The notes under the pieces are model-generated. The model did not search any database, had not been told where the DNA came from, and worked only from the letters and a program-made list of their open reading frames with translations. A program made the translations under genes and the position numbers. Shown in pieces: positions 19,997 to 28,650 of a DNA stretch of 45,541 nt. Source of the DNA: Affinundibacterium seohonense (GTDB lineage: Bacteria > Pseudomonadota > Gammaproteobacteria > Burkholderiales > Burkholderiaceae_D); contig NZ_JACOFW010000031.1 in assembly GCF_014284305.1 (NCBI RefSeq), forward strand, positions 1 through 45,541, written 5' to 3'. Numbering within the stretch: position 1 is the stretch's first letter; every line of letters begins with the position of its first letter.

Positions 19997-20515
19997 ATGA
20001 GCAAAAATCGTTTTCTGAAAATTGTTAGCTATCTCGTTCTGCTGGCGAGTCTTAGTGCTTGTGGTTTCGCTCTGCGCGGCGCAGTGGTGTTTCCGTTTCA
20101 AAGTATTTATGTAGGATTGCCAGAAAGTTCCGCTTTAGGTGGTGAGCTTAAACGTAATTTGCGAGCCAATGGAAAAACCGAAGTCACTTCACAAGCAAAC
20201 AATGCGGAAGTGATTTTGGATGTGCTTGGTGAGACGCGCGATAAAGTGATTCTGTCCTTGAACAGTCAAGGTCGTGTCCGTGAATTTAACTTGATTTACA
20301 ACTTGAAATTCCGTTTGCGTGACAAAGCTGGACGCGAGGTTTTACAACCAACTACAATCAGCCTAAAACGTAATCTCAGTTTTAAAGAAAATGAAGTCTT
20401 AGCGAAAGAGGCAGAAGAAGCCTTGCTCTATCGCGATATGCAATCTGAGCTCGTGCAACAAATTATGCGTCGTCTTGCCGTCGTCAGGATGGAAGCGCCA
20501 GCGAAGCTAGATTAA
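19997..20515 (+). CDS. lptE: LPS assembly lipoprotein LptE
   Basis: This 172-residue outer-membrane lipoprotein plugs the LptD barrel and helps insert lipopolysaccharide. The signal peptide ends in the lipobox LSAC, with C22 as the lipid anchor, followed by GFALRG, the hallmark of LptE/RlpB. The mature part is mixed alpha/beta with the pattern RVREFNLIYNLKFRLRD typical of the family. It lies between leuS and holA, the order known from E. coli and kept in betaproteobacteria. Confidence 0.92.
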   Translation: MSKNRFLKIVSYLVLLASLSACGFALRGAVVFPFQSIYVGLPESSALGGELKRNLRANGKTEVTSQANNAEVILDVLGETRDKVILSLNSQGRVREFNLIYNLKFRLRDKAGREVLQPTTISLKRNLSFKENEVLAKEAEEALLYRDMQSELVQQIMRRLAVVRMEAPAKLD

Positions 20516-20528
20516 GGCCAATCAGAAT

Positions 20529-21548
20529 ATGCAATTACGCTACGACGCTATCGATGCTCATCTCGCCAAAGGTTTGGCGGCGATGTATGTCATCTCTAGC
20601 GACGAGCATTTGCTGGTACAAGAGACCGCCGACAAGATACGCAAAGTCACCAAAGCTCAGGGTTTTTTAGAGCGTGATATTTTGACGGTGGAACGCTATT
20701 TCAAATGGGGTGAATTACTGGCAGCGAATCAATCGCAATCTTTATTCGGCGATAAAAAATTGATCGATCTGCGCATCCCAACTGGCAAACCAGGCAAAGA
20801 CGGTGGTGCAGCTTTACAAGAATATGTACGTGATCTTTCGCCTGATAACATCACTTTAATTACGCTACCCAAACTCGATTGGGCTACACAAAAAGCGGCC
20901 TGGGTCACGATGTTGCAACAAGCAGCCGTATATATTGAGATCCCGCTGATCGAACGCGCCGCCTTACCGAATTGGATAGGTCAACGACTGGCAGCACAAG
21001 GGCAAAGCGCGGACAAACAAAGTCTGGAATTTATCGCCGATCGTGTCGAAGGCAATCTGCTGGCAGCACATCAAGAAATACAGAAATTAGGTCTACTGCA
21101 TCCACAAGGCAAGCTCAGTTTTGAGATCATTCATGATGCCGTGCTGAACGTGGCACGTTATGACGTTTTCAAGTTGAATGAAGCGATGTTAGTCGGTGAC
21201 GTAGCACGCTTAGTCAGAATGCTAGATGGACTGAAAGGTGAGGGCGAGGCTCTGCCTTTAGTCCTGTGGGCGATGGCAGAAGAGCTGCGCACATTACTTA
21301 AATTAAAATCCGGCGTCGCACAAGGACGCCCATTAGGGGCCCTCTTAAAAGAGTATCGTATCTGGGGACCAAGAGAAAAACTCATGGAGCCAGCACTACG
21401 TCGCGTCAGTTTAGCGACCCTGCAAGCAGCACTACAAGACGCTGCACAAATCGACAAAATGGTCAAAGGCCTACGCGCACCAAAGTTTGCGGGCGATGCT
21501 TGGGATGCATTGTTGCATCTGGGGTTGCGAGTCGCTAAAGCAACATAG
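20529..21548 (+). CDS. holA: DNA polymerase III subunit delta
   Basis: This 339-residue clamp-loader subunit opens the beta sliding clamp during loading. The N-terminal part shows LAAMYVISSDEHLLVQETAD near residue 16 and FGDKKLIDLRIP. The helical lid and collar domains follow, with IADRVEGNLLAAHQEIQKL around residue 170. It follows lptE by 13 bases. The length and gene order match HolA closely. Confidence 0.94.
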   Translation: MQLRYDAIDAHLAKGLAAMYVISSDEHLLVQETADKIRKVTKAQGFLERDILTVERYFKWGELLAANQSQSLFGDKKLIDLRIPTGKPGKDGGAALQEYVRDLSPDNITLITLPKLDWATQKAAWVTMLQQAAVYIEIPLIERAALPNWIGQRLAAQGQSADKQSLEFIADRVEGNLLAAHQEIQKLGLLHPQGKLSFEIIHDAVLNVARYDVFKLNEAMLVGDVARLVRMLDGLKGEGEALPLVLWAMAEELRTLLKLKSGVAQGRPLGALLKEYRIWGPREKLMEPALRRVSLATLQAALQDAAQIDKMVKGLRAPKFAGDAWDALLHLGLRVAKAT

Positions 21549-21898
21549 CTAACTAATCCGTTTTCTCATTGCGGTTGAGCCAGCGATGTTTCCGCTTCTG
21601 AGTCGCCAATGATGCGAGACAGAAAATGGATAAAGAAAGCGTTGCTGTTTGAGCCGAAGGCGAGTTTCAACGCTTTCCCATTTTTTGTCTTGCAGCATTG
21701 GGCACCCGAAGGGCGGCGAAGCGCGGTCGCCTTTCTTTGCATTCTTTCTTTGGCGAAGCAAAGAAAGAATGTGGCTGTCGGGCCACCCCCGACCTACTGG
21801 TGGTCGAGCACTTTGCACTCCAAATTTTTTGATGAGAAAAGTAGATGTGCGAGTGAAATGACTCATATTTGGTAATAGATTGATCTCAGGTTTTACAA
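21549..21898. repeat. Structured extragenic element between holA and proA
   Basis: This 350-base gap holds no convincing gene but has dense dyad symmetry. An imperfect stem pairs 21618-21644 with 21668-21689. A perfect 13-base stem, CATTCTTTCTTTG at 21740-21752, pairs with 21759-21771 across a 6-base loop. GC-rich arms occur around 21700-21732 and in GTCGGGCCACCCCCGAC near 21777. Reading frames on both strands here are by-products of the base composition. The pattern resembles dispersed extragenic repeats I recall from related proteobacteria, but copy number is unknown. Confidence 0.55.
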
Positions 21899-23188
21899 AT
21901 GACTACAACGCACATTAATACCAACAGCATCCAAGACTACATGCAAACGCTAGGCAAGCAAGCCCGCGCTGCTTCACGTGCAATGGCTAAGGTAGATACA
22001 GCAACCAAGAATCAAGCTTTGCTTGCGATAGCAACAGCGATTCGCCGTGAAGCACCAGCTCTACGCGCAGCGAATCAACTTGATTTAGCCGCAGCCAAAG
22101 CGGCGGGCATGGAAGTCGCCATGTTAGATCGTCTTGCGTTAAGCGATAGAGCCATCGCCACCATGGCGGAAGGTTTGGAGCAAATCGCGCGCTTATCCGA
22201 TCCTATCGGTGAAATTTCAAACATGAAGTATCGCCCATCCGGCATACAAGTTGGACAAATGCGGGTGCCGCTTGGTGTGATTGGTATCATTTATGAGGCA
22301 CGCCCTAACGTCACCGTTGATGCAGCTGGTTTGTGCATTAAGAGCGGCAATGCGACGATTTTACGCGGCGGTTCCGAAGCGATCAATTGTAATCGTGCAC
22401 TGGCCAATTTAGTGAAAGAAGGCTTGCGTAATGCGGGTTTGCCAGAGCAGGCGGTGCAAGTCGTTGATACGACAGATCGCGCAGCCGTGGGGGCTTTAAT
22501 TACCATGCCAGAATACGTCGATGTAATCGTCCCGCGCGGCGGTAAAGGTTTGATAGAACGATTGATGCGCGAAGCGACTGTGCCGATGATTAAACATTTG
22601 GACGGCATTTGTCATGTCTATATCGATGATAAGGCAGATTTGCAAAAAGCCGTCGATATCGGTTTCAACGCGAAATGCCACCGCTATGGTACTTGTAATA
22701 CGATGGAAACTTTGTTGGTGGCAGAGGCGATTGCACCACAAGTATTGCCATTATTGGCTGAACGCTATGTAACGGAAAAAGTAGAATTACGTTGCGATCA
22801 ACAAGCCGCACAAATTCTGCATGCTTATCCACATCTGGCAATGGCGCATGAGACCGATTGGTCTACCGAATACCTAGCACCGATCCTGTCAGTCAAAATC
22901 GTCGCAGATATGGCAGCGGCCATTGAGCATATCAATCACTTTTCGTCTAAACATACAGAATCTATCATCACCGAAGACTACAGCCGCGCCATGGCATTTT
23001 TGCGCGAAGTTGACTCGGCGTCGGTGATGGTCAATGCGTCAACTCGTTTTGCCGATGGATTTGAATATGGCCTCGGTGCAGAGATTGGCATTTCTAATGA
23101 TAAACTGCATGCGCGTGGGCCTGTTGGCCTGGAAGGCTTAACCTCATTGAAGTACGTGGTCTTTGGGCACGGCGAGATTCGACAATAG
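21899..23188 (+). CDS. proA: Gamma-glutamyl phosphate reductase
   Basis: This 429-residue aldehyde-dehydrogenase-fold enzyme reduces glutamyl-5-phosphate to the semialdehyde in proline synthesis. The catalytic cysteine is C266 in [15 protein letters not shown]. The family segments [31 protein letters not shown] and [10 protein letters not shown] are present, and the end [15 protein letters not shown] is typical. The partner kinase gene proB is not in the window. Confidence 0.97.
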   Translation: MTTTHINTNSIQDYMQTLGKQARAASRAMAKVDTATKNQALLAIATAIRREAPALRAANQLDLAAAKAAGMEVAMLDRLALSDRAIATMAEGLEQIARLSDPIGEISNMKYRPSGIQVGQMRVPLGVIGIIYEARPNVTVDAAGLCIKSGNATILRGGSEAINCNRALANLVKEGLRNAGLPEQAVQVVDTTDRAAVGALITMPEYVDVIVPRGGKGLIERLMREATVPMIKHLDGICHVYIDDKADLQKAVDIGFNAKCHRYGTCNTMETLLVAEAIAPQVLPLLAERYVTEKVELRCDQQAAQILHAYPHLAMAHETDWSTEYLAPILSVKIVADMAAAIEHINHFSSKHTESIITEDYSRAMAFLREVDSASVMVNASTRFADGFEYGLGAEIGISNDKLHARGPVGLEGLTSLKYVVFGHGEIRQ

Positions 23189-23207
23189 TTAAAAAATAAA
23201 GGGCACT

Positions 23208-23630
23208 ATGTTATACGTCAAAGCATTTCACATCGTTTTTATCGCTTCTTGGTTTGCGGGTCTGTTTTATCTGCCAAGAATATTCGTGAATCTGGCGATG
23301 GAAACGCATCAGCCTAGCATTGAGCGCTTATTGTTGATGGCGCGAAAGTTGTACCGGTTCATGACAATATTGATGATTCCAGCCTTGGTGTTGGGATTTT
23401 GGCTGTGGCTGGGCTATGGCATAGGCAAAGGTCCAGGCAATGGTTGGATGCATGCAAAAATGGCGATTGTGGTTTTGCTGGTCGGCTACCATCACGCTTG
23501 CGGTAGTATTTTGAAGAAGTTTGAACATGGTCAAAACAAACGTAGTCACAAGTGGTTTCGCGTGTTTAACGAAGTGCCCGTGTTGATGATGATTGCGGCG
23601 GTGATTTTGGTGGTGGTGAAGCCGTTCTGA
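23208..23630 (+). CDS. hemJ: HemJ-type protoporphyrinogen IX oxidase (CopD-like family)
   Basis: This 140-residue inner-membrane protein has about four helices and is in the UPF0093/HemJ family. That family oxidises protoporphyrinogen IX to protoporphyrin IX in bacteria lacking HemG and HemY. Conserved features are H8 in KAFHIVF, the segment WFAGLFYLPRIFV, and H82/K84 in GWMHAKMAIV. AAAGGG stands about five bases before the ATG. It lies 19 bases after proA. The more general label CopD-domain protein also fits, but the early KAFHI and late HAKM motifs favour HemJ. Confidence 0.85.
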   Translation: MLYVKAFHIVFIASWFAGLFYLPRIFVNLAMETHQPSIERLLLMARKLYRFMTILMIPALVLGFWLWLGYGIGKGPGNGWMHAKMAIVVLLVGYHHACGSILKKFEHGQNKRSHKWFRVFNEVPVLMMIAAVILVVVKPF

Positions 23631-23716
23631 AACGCGTAGTTTGAAGGCGGGACGGTTGTAACTGGCGATTGTTACTAGGTGAACAAATTAATTGACTAAT
23701 CTGTGGAGTGTCTTGC

Positions 23717-24319
23717 ATGAGCAAAGTTTGTGATTACTATTTCGCACCACATTCACCTTGGTCTTACTTAGGACATCAACGCTTCATCGACATCGCAACA
23801 AAACATAAAATTAAAGTAGCAATAAAACCCTGTGATCTCAGTCGGGTTTTTGCTGCATCAGGTGGTTTGCCATTAGCCAAACGTGCACCACAAAGACAGG
23901 CATATCGCTTGATTGAGCTGCAACGCTGGAGTGATTTTTTGCAAGTGCCCATGCATGTGCAACCGCAGTTTTTTCCGGTAACGCCCGATCCAGCAGCGCG
24001 TTTGATTATTGCAGCACAGATCGCGCACGGTAACGAAGTTGCCTTAAATTTATCGACAGCGATTATGCGTGCGATGTGGGCTGAACAAAAAAATATCGCG
24101 GATGAAGCAACGTTGATTGGCATCGCCTGTGATGCCGATTTAGACGGAAAACAATTAGTGAAATCGGCAGAGACTTCAGCCGTGCAAGGCGATTACGATA
24201 GCAATACGAATGACGCGATCGCCGCCAACGTCTTTGGTGCTCCTTGGTATGTGTACAAGGGCGAAGGTTTTTGGGGGCAAGATCGGTTAGATTTTTTGGA
24301 GCGCGAATTCGCTCGATAG
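23717..24319 (+). CDS. 2-hydroxychromene-2-carboxylate isomerase / DsbA-family protein
   Basis: This 200-residue protein has the thioredoxin-like fold with helical insertion of the HCCA isomerase / kappa-class glutathione transferase group. It opens with CDYYFAPHSPWSYLGHQRF, where the serine after the first strand takes the place of a DsbA cysteine. It ends with NVFGAPWYVYKGEGFWGQDR, the cis-proline and binding-loop region. HCCA isomerase acts in naphthalene breakdown, but no catabolic genes are near, so the true substrate is unknown. The ATG at 23717 follows GGAG with good spacing. Confidence 0.85.
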   Translation: MSKVCDYYFAPHSPWSYLGHQRFIDIATKHKIKVAIKPCDLSRVFAASGGLPLAKRAPQRQAYRLIELQRWSDFLQVPMHVQPQFFPVTPDPAARLIIAAQIAHGNEVALNLSTAIMRAMWAEQKNIADEATLIGIACDADLDGKQLVKSAETSAVQGDYDSNTNDAIAANVFGAPWYVYKGEGFWGQDRLDFLEREFAR

Positions 24320-24364
24320 ATTGAAAGGTATTAGTTGCACAAGCGCAGAGTATATAGAGCACCT

Positions 24365-24453
24365 GTAGGGTGCGCCATGCGCACCAAATCATTGTAGATC
24401 ACCGTATGTTTTATACGTTTAAACATAAAGACGGTGCGCACGGCGCACCCTAC
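24365..24453. repeat. Inverted pair of GTAG-headed REP-like palindromes
   Basis: Two copies of a 21-base palindromic unit (GTAGGGTGCGC, short centre, GCGCACC) lie head to head, at 24365-24385 on plus and 24433-24453 on minus, with 47 bases between them. The GTAG tetranucleotide next to a GC-rich palindrome is the mark of REP sequences mobilised by RAYT transposases. The paired form corresponds to a REPIN/BIME. Three more copies of the same unit occur at 28.45-28.61 kb. Confidence 0.75.
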
Positions 24454-24576
24454 GGGATCAAATTGATTTCTATGTTATCTGTGTCGAAAAAATATTTTGT
24501 AGTAATTTTTTAGTAAGCCCTCTGGATACGCAGCGTGTTCAGAGTTTTTAAAACCATGATGGAAAAAAGGTCCCCC

Positions 24577-25797
24577 ATGAAAACACGTTATTCCTATTTT
24601 TGTCCATGCCCACGCGGCTTGGAAACTGCCTTAGCAGAAGAACTCAACGAGATCGCCGATCTCAAATCACTCAAGACTATCCACGTGCACACGCAAGTGC
24701 CGGGTGGTGTGCATTTTTCAGGTGAAATCACGGATGCGTATCGCGTCAATTTGCATTCTCGTATTGCTTCCCGCGTACTGCTGCGCATGGCGCATGGCGG
24801 TTACAGTAACGAGAACGATATCTACGATATGACGTTGGAACAACCGTGGGAAGATTGGTTTGGCTATCACCACACCATCCGCGTCGATGTCACCGCAGTC
24901 AAGTCGCCACTCAAGAGTTTAGAGTTCACCACGCTCAAAATTAAAGACGCGATCTGCGACCGTTTCCGCGATCAATTCACACAACGACCATCGGTCGATA
25001 CTAAACAACCCGATATGCGCATCGTTGGCTTTTTAGATGCACATAACTTCACTGTTTATCTTGACACCTCAGGCGAAGCGCTATTCAAACGCGGCTGGCG
25101 CTTAGAAACCGGCGACGCCCCTTTGCGCGAAAATCTCGCCGCTGGTTTACTGCGCACCTCAGGTTGGAAACCAGGCGTACCGCTGTTCGACCCTATGTGC
25201 GGCTCAGGTACCATTTTGATCGAAGCAGCACAAATGGTCGCAGGCATTCCACCCGGCATGCGCCGCGAATTTGCATTCGAAAAATTCGGCAGCTTTGTCG
25301 AAGAAGAATGGCAAGACATCAAAAACAGCATACGCGCCAATCCACTACCAACTGAACCGACAATTTTCGGTAGTGATATTTCCGGCGACATGGTCATCAT
25401 GACGCGCAATAATTTGAATAAAGCAGGCATCAAATTCGACGTCCCCCTAAAGCAAATTGAAGCCCAAGAAATCAAAGCGCCGACAGAACAACCAGGCATT
25501 TTATTAACCAATCCACCGTACGGCGAACGTATTGGCGTGCGGGGTGATCAAAGCTTTGAACCGGATGATTTAGCACGCGAATTTTTCGCTGCCTTCAGCA
25601 GCACACTCAAGCAACGTTTCTCAGGCTGGAGCGTATTCCTGTTCACCGCAGATTTAGGTTTGCCAAAACTTTTGCGTTTAAAAGAATCGCGCAAAACACC
25701 ATTCTTTAACGGTGCATTGGAATGTCGTTTGTTCCGCTTTGATATGGTGGCAGGGTTTAATCGTAGAGAAGCGGCGAAGCCGAAAGACGCTGAGTGA
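24577..25797 (+). CDS. THUMP-domain class I SAM-dependent RNA methyltransferase (RlmL N-terminal-like)
   Basis: This 406-residue protein resembles the m2G2445 half of RlmL and related YcbY/YpsC enzymes that methylate 23S rRNA guanine. A ferredoxin-like/THUMP region spans about residues 1-160. The methyltransferase domain holds PLFDPMCGSGTILIEAA and the catalytic NPPYGER near residue 310. It is shorter than full E. coli RlmL because the second methyltransferase half (RlmK) is absent. The ATG at 24577 is chosen for the AAGG six bases upstream; an in-frame ATG at 24559 is possible. It is flanked by palindromic repeats on both sides. Confidence 0.88.
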   Translation: MKTRYSYFCPCPRGLETALAEELNEIADLKSLKTIHVHTQVPGGVHFSGEITDAYRVNLHSRIASRVLLRMAHGGYSNENDIYDMTLEQPWEDWFGYHHTIRVDVTAVKSPLKSLEFTTLKIKDAICDRFRDQFTQRPSVDTKQPDMRIVGFLDAHNFTVYLDTSGEALFKRGWRLETGDAPLRENLAAGLLRTSGWKPGVPLFDPMCGSGTILIEAAQMVAGIPPGMRREFAFEKFGSFVEEEWQDIKNSIRANPLPTEPTIFGSDISGDMVIMTRNNLNKAGIKFDVPLKQIEAQEIKAPTEQPGILLTNPPYGERIGVRGDQSFEPDDLAREFFAAFSSTLKQRFSGWSVFLFTADLGLPKLLRLKESRKTPFFNGALECRLFRFDMVAGFNRREAAKPKDAE

Positions 25798-25808
25798 TTT
25801 TTTATTTT

Positions 25809-25944
25809 CCGTAGGTGCGAATGGCGTAGTGTATTCGCACGTATAGATTCCGTGAAATGCGTCATGTAGAGGTGTTACGCGTTATCTGCACGCCGATCAA
25901 TACGAACAATACATGTGATTACGTTTCACTAATCGCGCCTACGG
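25809..25944. repeat. Second type of GTAGG-headed palindromic repeat, inverted pair
   Basis: CCGTAGGTGCGAAT at 25809-25822 pairs its GTGCGAAT arm with ATTCGCAC at 25833-25840, an 8-base perfect stem. At the far end AATCGCGCCTACGG (25931-25944) is an inverted counterpart starting CCGTAGGCGCGATT, next to an imperfect GATTAC/CTAATC hairpin. The unit looks like another REP-like pair, different in sequence from the GTAGGGTGCGC family. Confidence 0.5.
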
Positions 25945-26028
25945 TGTTTCATTTGAAGATGTGGCGAACGACTACTTATCGTTTTGAATAATAAAAAGTG
26001 TGACTGAGTATAGTTGTTAGCCACATTT

Positions 26029-26622
26029 TTATTCTGTTTGATTGTACTGGATGCGTTCGATCATAAAACCAAATGATGATTGTCTCCCTAACAGTTTGAT
26101 ATCACCCTTACGCTTGATAGGTAAGTCGATCAATCCCTCAAAACAAATCCTAATTTGCCTTGCTCCGACTACGACCTCGCCTTGTTGATCGCAGCTCCGT
26201 GTCTTTTGGCGATATTTTTCAATCGTTATTATTCTTGCTGAGACTTGTGTGTTTGGGTGCTCTCCTAGCCATGTATAGGTGATGAGCCAACCAAGCGGTG
26301 CCGTTGCTACCAAGGCAGCAGAGAATAGGACAAATAGTGGGAACATGATGAGACGGCGTACCCACCAAGTTGGATAATAATCGCTATGCTGCTTGTCAAA
26401 ATTAGCTTTGATAAGCAATACAGTGAAGCATGGAATCAAGGCGAGGAATACCCAAAACGAAGTCGATGCAATTGGAATTGTAGATGCAAAGAAAAAATGC
26501 TCCTCTAGTGCGATATTTAAGAAAAAACCAGCCATAAAGATACAAAAAACTAAGAACAGTGCACAGGCTGCGAGAATCTTTGATTTGGATTTTTTGAGTG
26601 AAATGGTTTGGCTAAATATCAT
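26029..26622 (-). CDS. Hypothetical membrane protein
   Basis: I do not recognise this 197-residue protein. It has about three hydrophobic segments (residues 16-38, 52-72 and 90-118). A soluble C-terminal part of about 75 residues contains two cysteines (RSCDQQG and IRICFEG) that could form a disulfide if outside the cytoplasm. It is the only minus-strand gene between 14.5 and 38.8 kb, is AT-rich compared with its neighbours, and is bounded by a palindromic repeat on one side and a very AT-rich 291-base gap on the other. Those traits hint at recent acquisition. No ribosome site is evident before the ATG. Confidence 0.65.
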   Translation of the reverse strand: MIFSQTISLKKSKSKILAACALFLVFCIFMAGFFLNIALEEHFFFASTIPIASTSFWVFLALIPCFTVLLIKANFDKQHSDYYPTWWVRRLIMFPLFVLFSAALVATAPLGWLITYTWLGEHPNTQVSARIITIEKYRQKTRSCDQQGEVVVGARQIRICFEGLIDLPIKRKGDIKLLGRQSSFGFMIERIQYNQTE

Positions 26623-26913
26623 TTTGTTGTGAGTGAATATTCAAATGCTATTTTTTTAAATAATAGCCCTGTTTAGATTTTGAGTACAGAAAATGAGATA
26701 TTAACAATTTATTACTGAATGTTGATAAGCGTTTTTTTTTAATCACGATAGATTTCCCTGTTAAGAGTTTCAATTTTGGCTGCGTCAGTTTTTTGGCGTA
26801 TCCTTACACATTGCCATAAAGCATTTTTGTCGACATTATTCATGCATTTATATTAAATATTTGGTCGCTGCAAATTCCTCCTCCTACTAAGTAAATTTTT
26901 CGAACACTAAAAA
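26623..26913. other. AT-rich intergenic region between divergent genes
   Basis: This 291-base gap separates the minus-strand hypothetical gene from gabD. It is rich in A and T runs and must hold both promoters, but I could not fix a convincing -35/-10 pair, a palindrome or a small gene. Confidence 0.5.
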
Positions 26914-28386
26914 ATGACTACTTTCATCCGTCCGCAACTCATCAATAACAAGTTAATCCACGATCACGCCTTCATCCAAAACAATTGGATAGAAACCCCT
27001 GCGAAATTCGCTGTTCATAATCCAGCAACGGGAGCATTGATCGCCGAGGTAGCTAACCTAGACATCTCACACGCACAAGACGCAATCCACGCCGCACAAA
27101 CCGCTTTACCAGCTTGGTCTGCTTTAACCGGCAAAGAGCGCGCGAATCTTTTGCGTAAGTGGTTCGATTTGATCGTGGCGAATGCAGACGATTTAGCCGC
27201 GATCATGACGGCGGAGCAGGGTAAGCCTTTGGCGGAAGCGAAGGGCGAGGTTTTGTATGGGGCGAGTTTTGTTGAATGGTTTGCGGAAGAGGCGAAGCGG
27301 GTTTCTGGTGATGTGTTGGCATCGACTTGGGCGGATAAGCGCACCTTGGTATTGAAGCAGCCTATCGGCGTGTGTGCGGCGATTACGCCTTGGAATTTTC
27401 CTTTGGCGATGATTACGCGTAAGGTGGCGCCGGCTCTGGCGGCGGGTTGCACCATCGTGATTAAGCCTGCTGAGCAAACGCCTTTGTGCGCTTTGGCTTT
27501 GGCGGAATTGGCTTTGCGTGCTGGTATGCCAGCTGGTGTGTTGAATGTGTTAACCGCAGATGCAGAGCAATCGATCGCAATTGGTCGCGTGTTGTGCGGT
27601 AGTTCGGTGGTGCGTCATTTGTCGTTTACTGGCTCGACGCCAGTGGGTCGTATCTTGATGCAGCAATGCGCGCCGACTTTGAAGAAACTGGCTTTAGAGT
27701 TGGGTGGTCATGCACCGTTTATTGTGTTTGAAGATGCAGATGTCGATGCTGCGGTGGAAGGAGCATTGCAATCGAAGTTCCGTAATGCCGGACAGACCTG
27801 CGTGTGCACGAATCGCTTTTATGTACATGATTCCTTGTATGAAGAATTTTTGGAGAAATTTGCTCTCGCTAGTAAAAAAGTCGTGGTGGGTGAAGGGACG
27901 CAACTGGGTGTGAAACAAGGTCCTTTGATTGATCAACAAGCTTTAGAAAAAGTGCAAGCGCATGTGGCCGATGCGGTAGCTCAAGGCGCTCGTGTCATGG
28001 CAGGCGGAAAGTTACATGAAAAAGGTGGTTTATTTTTTGAACCAACCATCATTGCTGACGTCAATCATCAGATGCTGGTGATGCGTGAAGAAACCTTTGG
28101 CCCTTTAGCCGCGGTTGCGCGTTTTAGTAGCGAAGAAGAAGTGATCGCTGCTGCAAACGACACCGATTTTGGCTTGGCTGCTTATTTTTATTCACGTGAT
28201 ATCAGTCGCGTTTGGCGTGTGGCTGAAAAGCTTGAGTACGGGATGGTCGGTGTGAACACTGGTTTGATCGCGAATGAAGTTACGCCGTTCGGTGGCGTCA
28301 AACAATCTGGGCTTGGACGTGAAGGATCTAAGTATGGAATGGAGGAGTATTTGGAAATGAAATATGTGTGTCTCGGTGGGATGTAG
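26914..28386 (+). CDS. gabD: NAD(P)-dependent succinate-semialdehyde dehydrogenase
   Basis: This 490-residue aldehyde dehydrogenase oxidises succinate semialdehyde to succinate at the end of GABA breakdown. The general base is E262 in LELGGHAPF and the nucleophile C296 in NAGQTCVCTNR; the CVC pair is typical of GabD. PWNFPLAMITRKVAPALAAG and the ending EEYLEMKYVCLGGM also match GabD closely. The common LELGGNAPF has H in place of N here. No GABA transaminase (gabT) or permease is adjacent. The ribosome site is weak. Confidence 0.93.
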   Translation: MTTFIRPQLINNKLIHDHAFIQNNWIETPAKFAVHNPATGALIAEVANLDISHAQDAIHAAQTALPAWSALTGKERANLLRKWFDLIVANADDLAAIMTAEQGKPLAEAKGEVLYGASFVEWFAEEAKRVSGDVLASTWADKRTLVLKQPIGVCAAITPWNFPLAMITRKVAPALAAGCTIVIKPAEQTPLCALALAELALRAGMPAGVLNVLTADAEQSIAIGRVLCGSSVVRHLSFTGSTPVGRILMQQCAPTLKKLALELGGHAPFIVFEDADVDAAVEGALQSKFRNAGQTCVCTNRFYVHDSLYEEFLEKFALASKKVVVGEGTQLGVKQGPLIDQQALEKVQAHVADAVAQGARVMAGGKLHEKGGLFFEPTIIADVNHQMLVMREETFGPLAAVARFSSEEEVIAAANDTDFGLAAYFYSRDISRVWRVAEKLEYGMVGVNTGLIANEVTPFGGVKQSGLGREGSKYGMEEYLEMKYVCLGGM

Positions 28387-28452
28387 CATGTTGAATGCTG
28401 ATCGCAGGCGTTTAAATTTTGTATTCCTTGTGATGCTTGGTGGTCGATTTGT

Positions 28453-28614
28453 GGTGCGCACGGCGCACCCTACGGGTCTTTAAAAGTCTGTTTTGTTCTA
28501 GCGATACTTTTGGTTTTGTGGGTAATGCTTGAAACAGTATGAGTCGGTAGGGTGCGCCATGCGCACCGTTTTGATGATTGTCGGTCGATGTTTGGTGCGC
28601 ATAGCGCACCCTAC
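28453..28614. repeat. Cluster of three GTAG-headed REP-like palindromes
   Basis: Copies of the same unit as at 24.4 kb lie at 28453-28473 (minus), 28547-28567 (plus) and 28594-28614 (minus). The last two form an inverted pair 26 bases apart. They differ only at the centre of the palindrome (GCCATGC, GCCGTGC or GCTATGC), and this covariation keeps the dyad. The cluster fills most of the gap between gabD and the transporter gene. Confidence 0.75.
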
Positions 28615-28650
28615 GCTTTAAATTAGTTTGTAAGTCAATGAAAGCACTTC

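Noticed and set aside
21549..21875. Overlapping frames on both strands between holA and proA
   Set aside because: They run through hairpin-rich repeat sequence, lack ribosome sites and mirror one another, so they are by-products of the palindromes.
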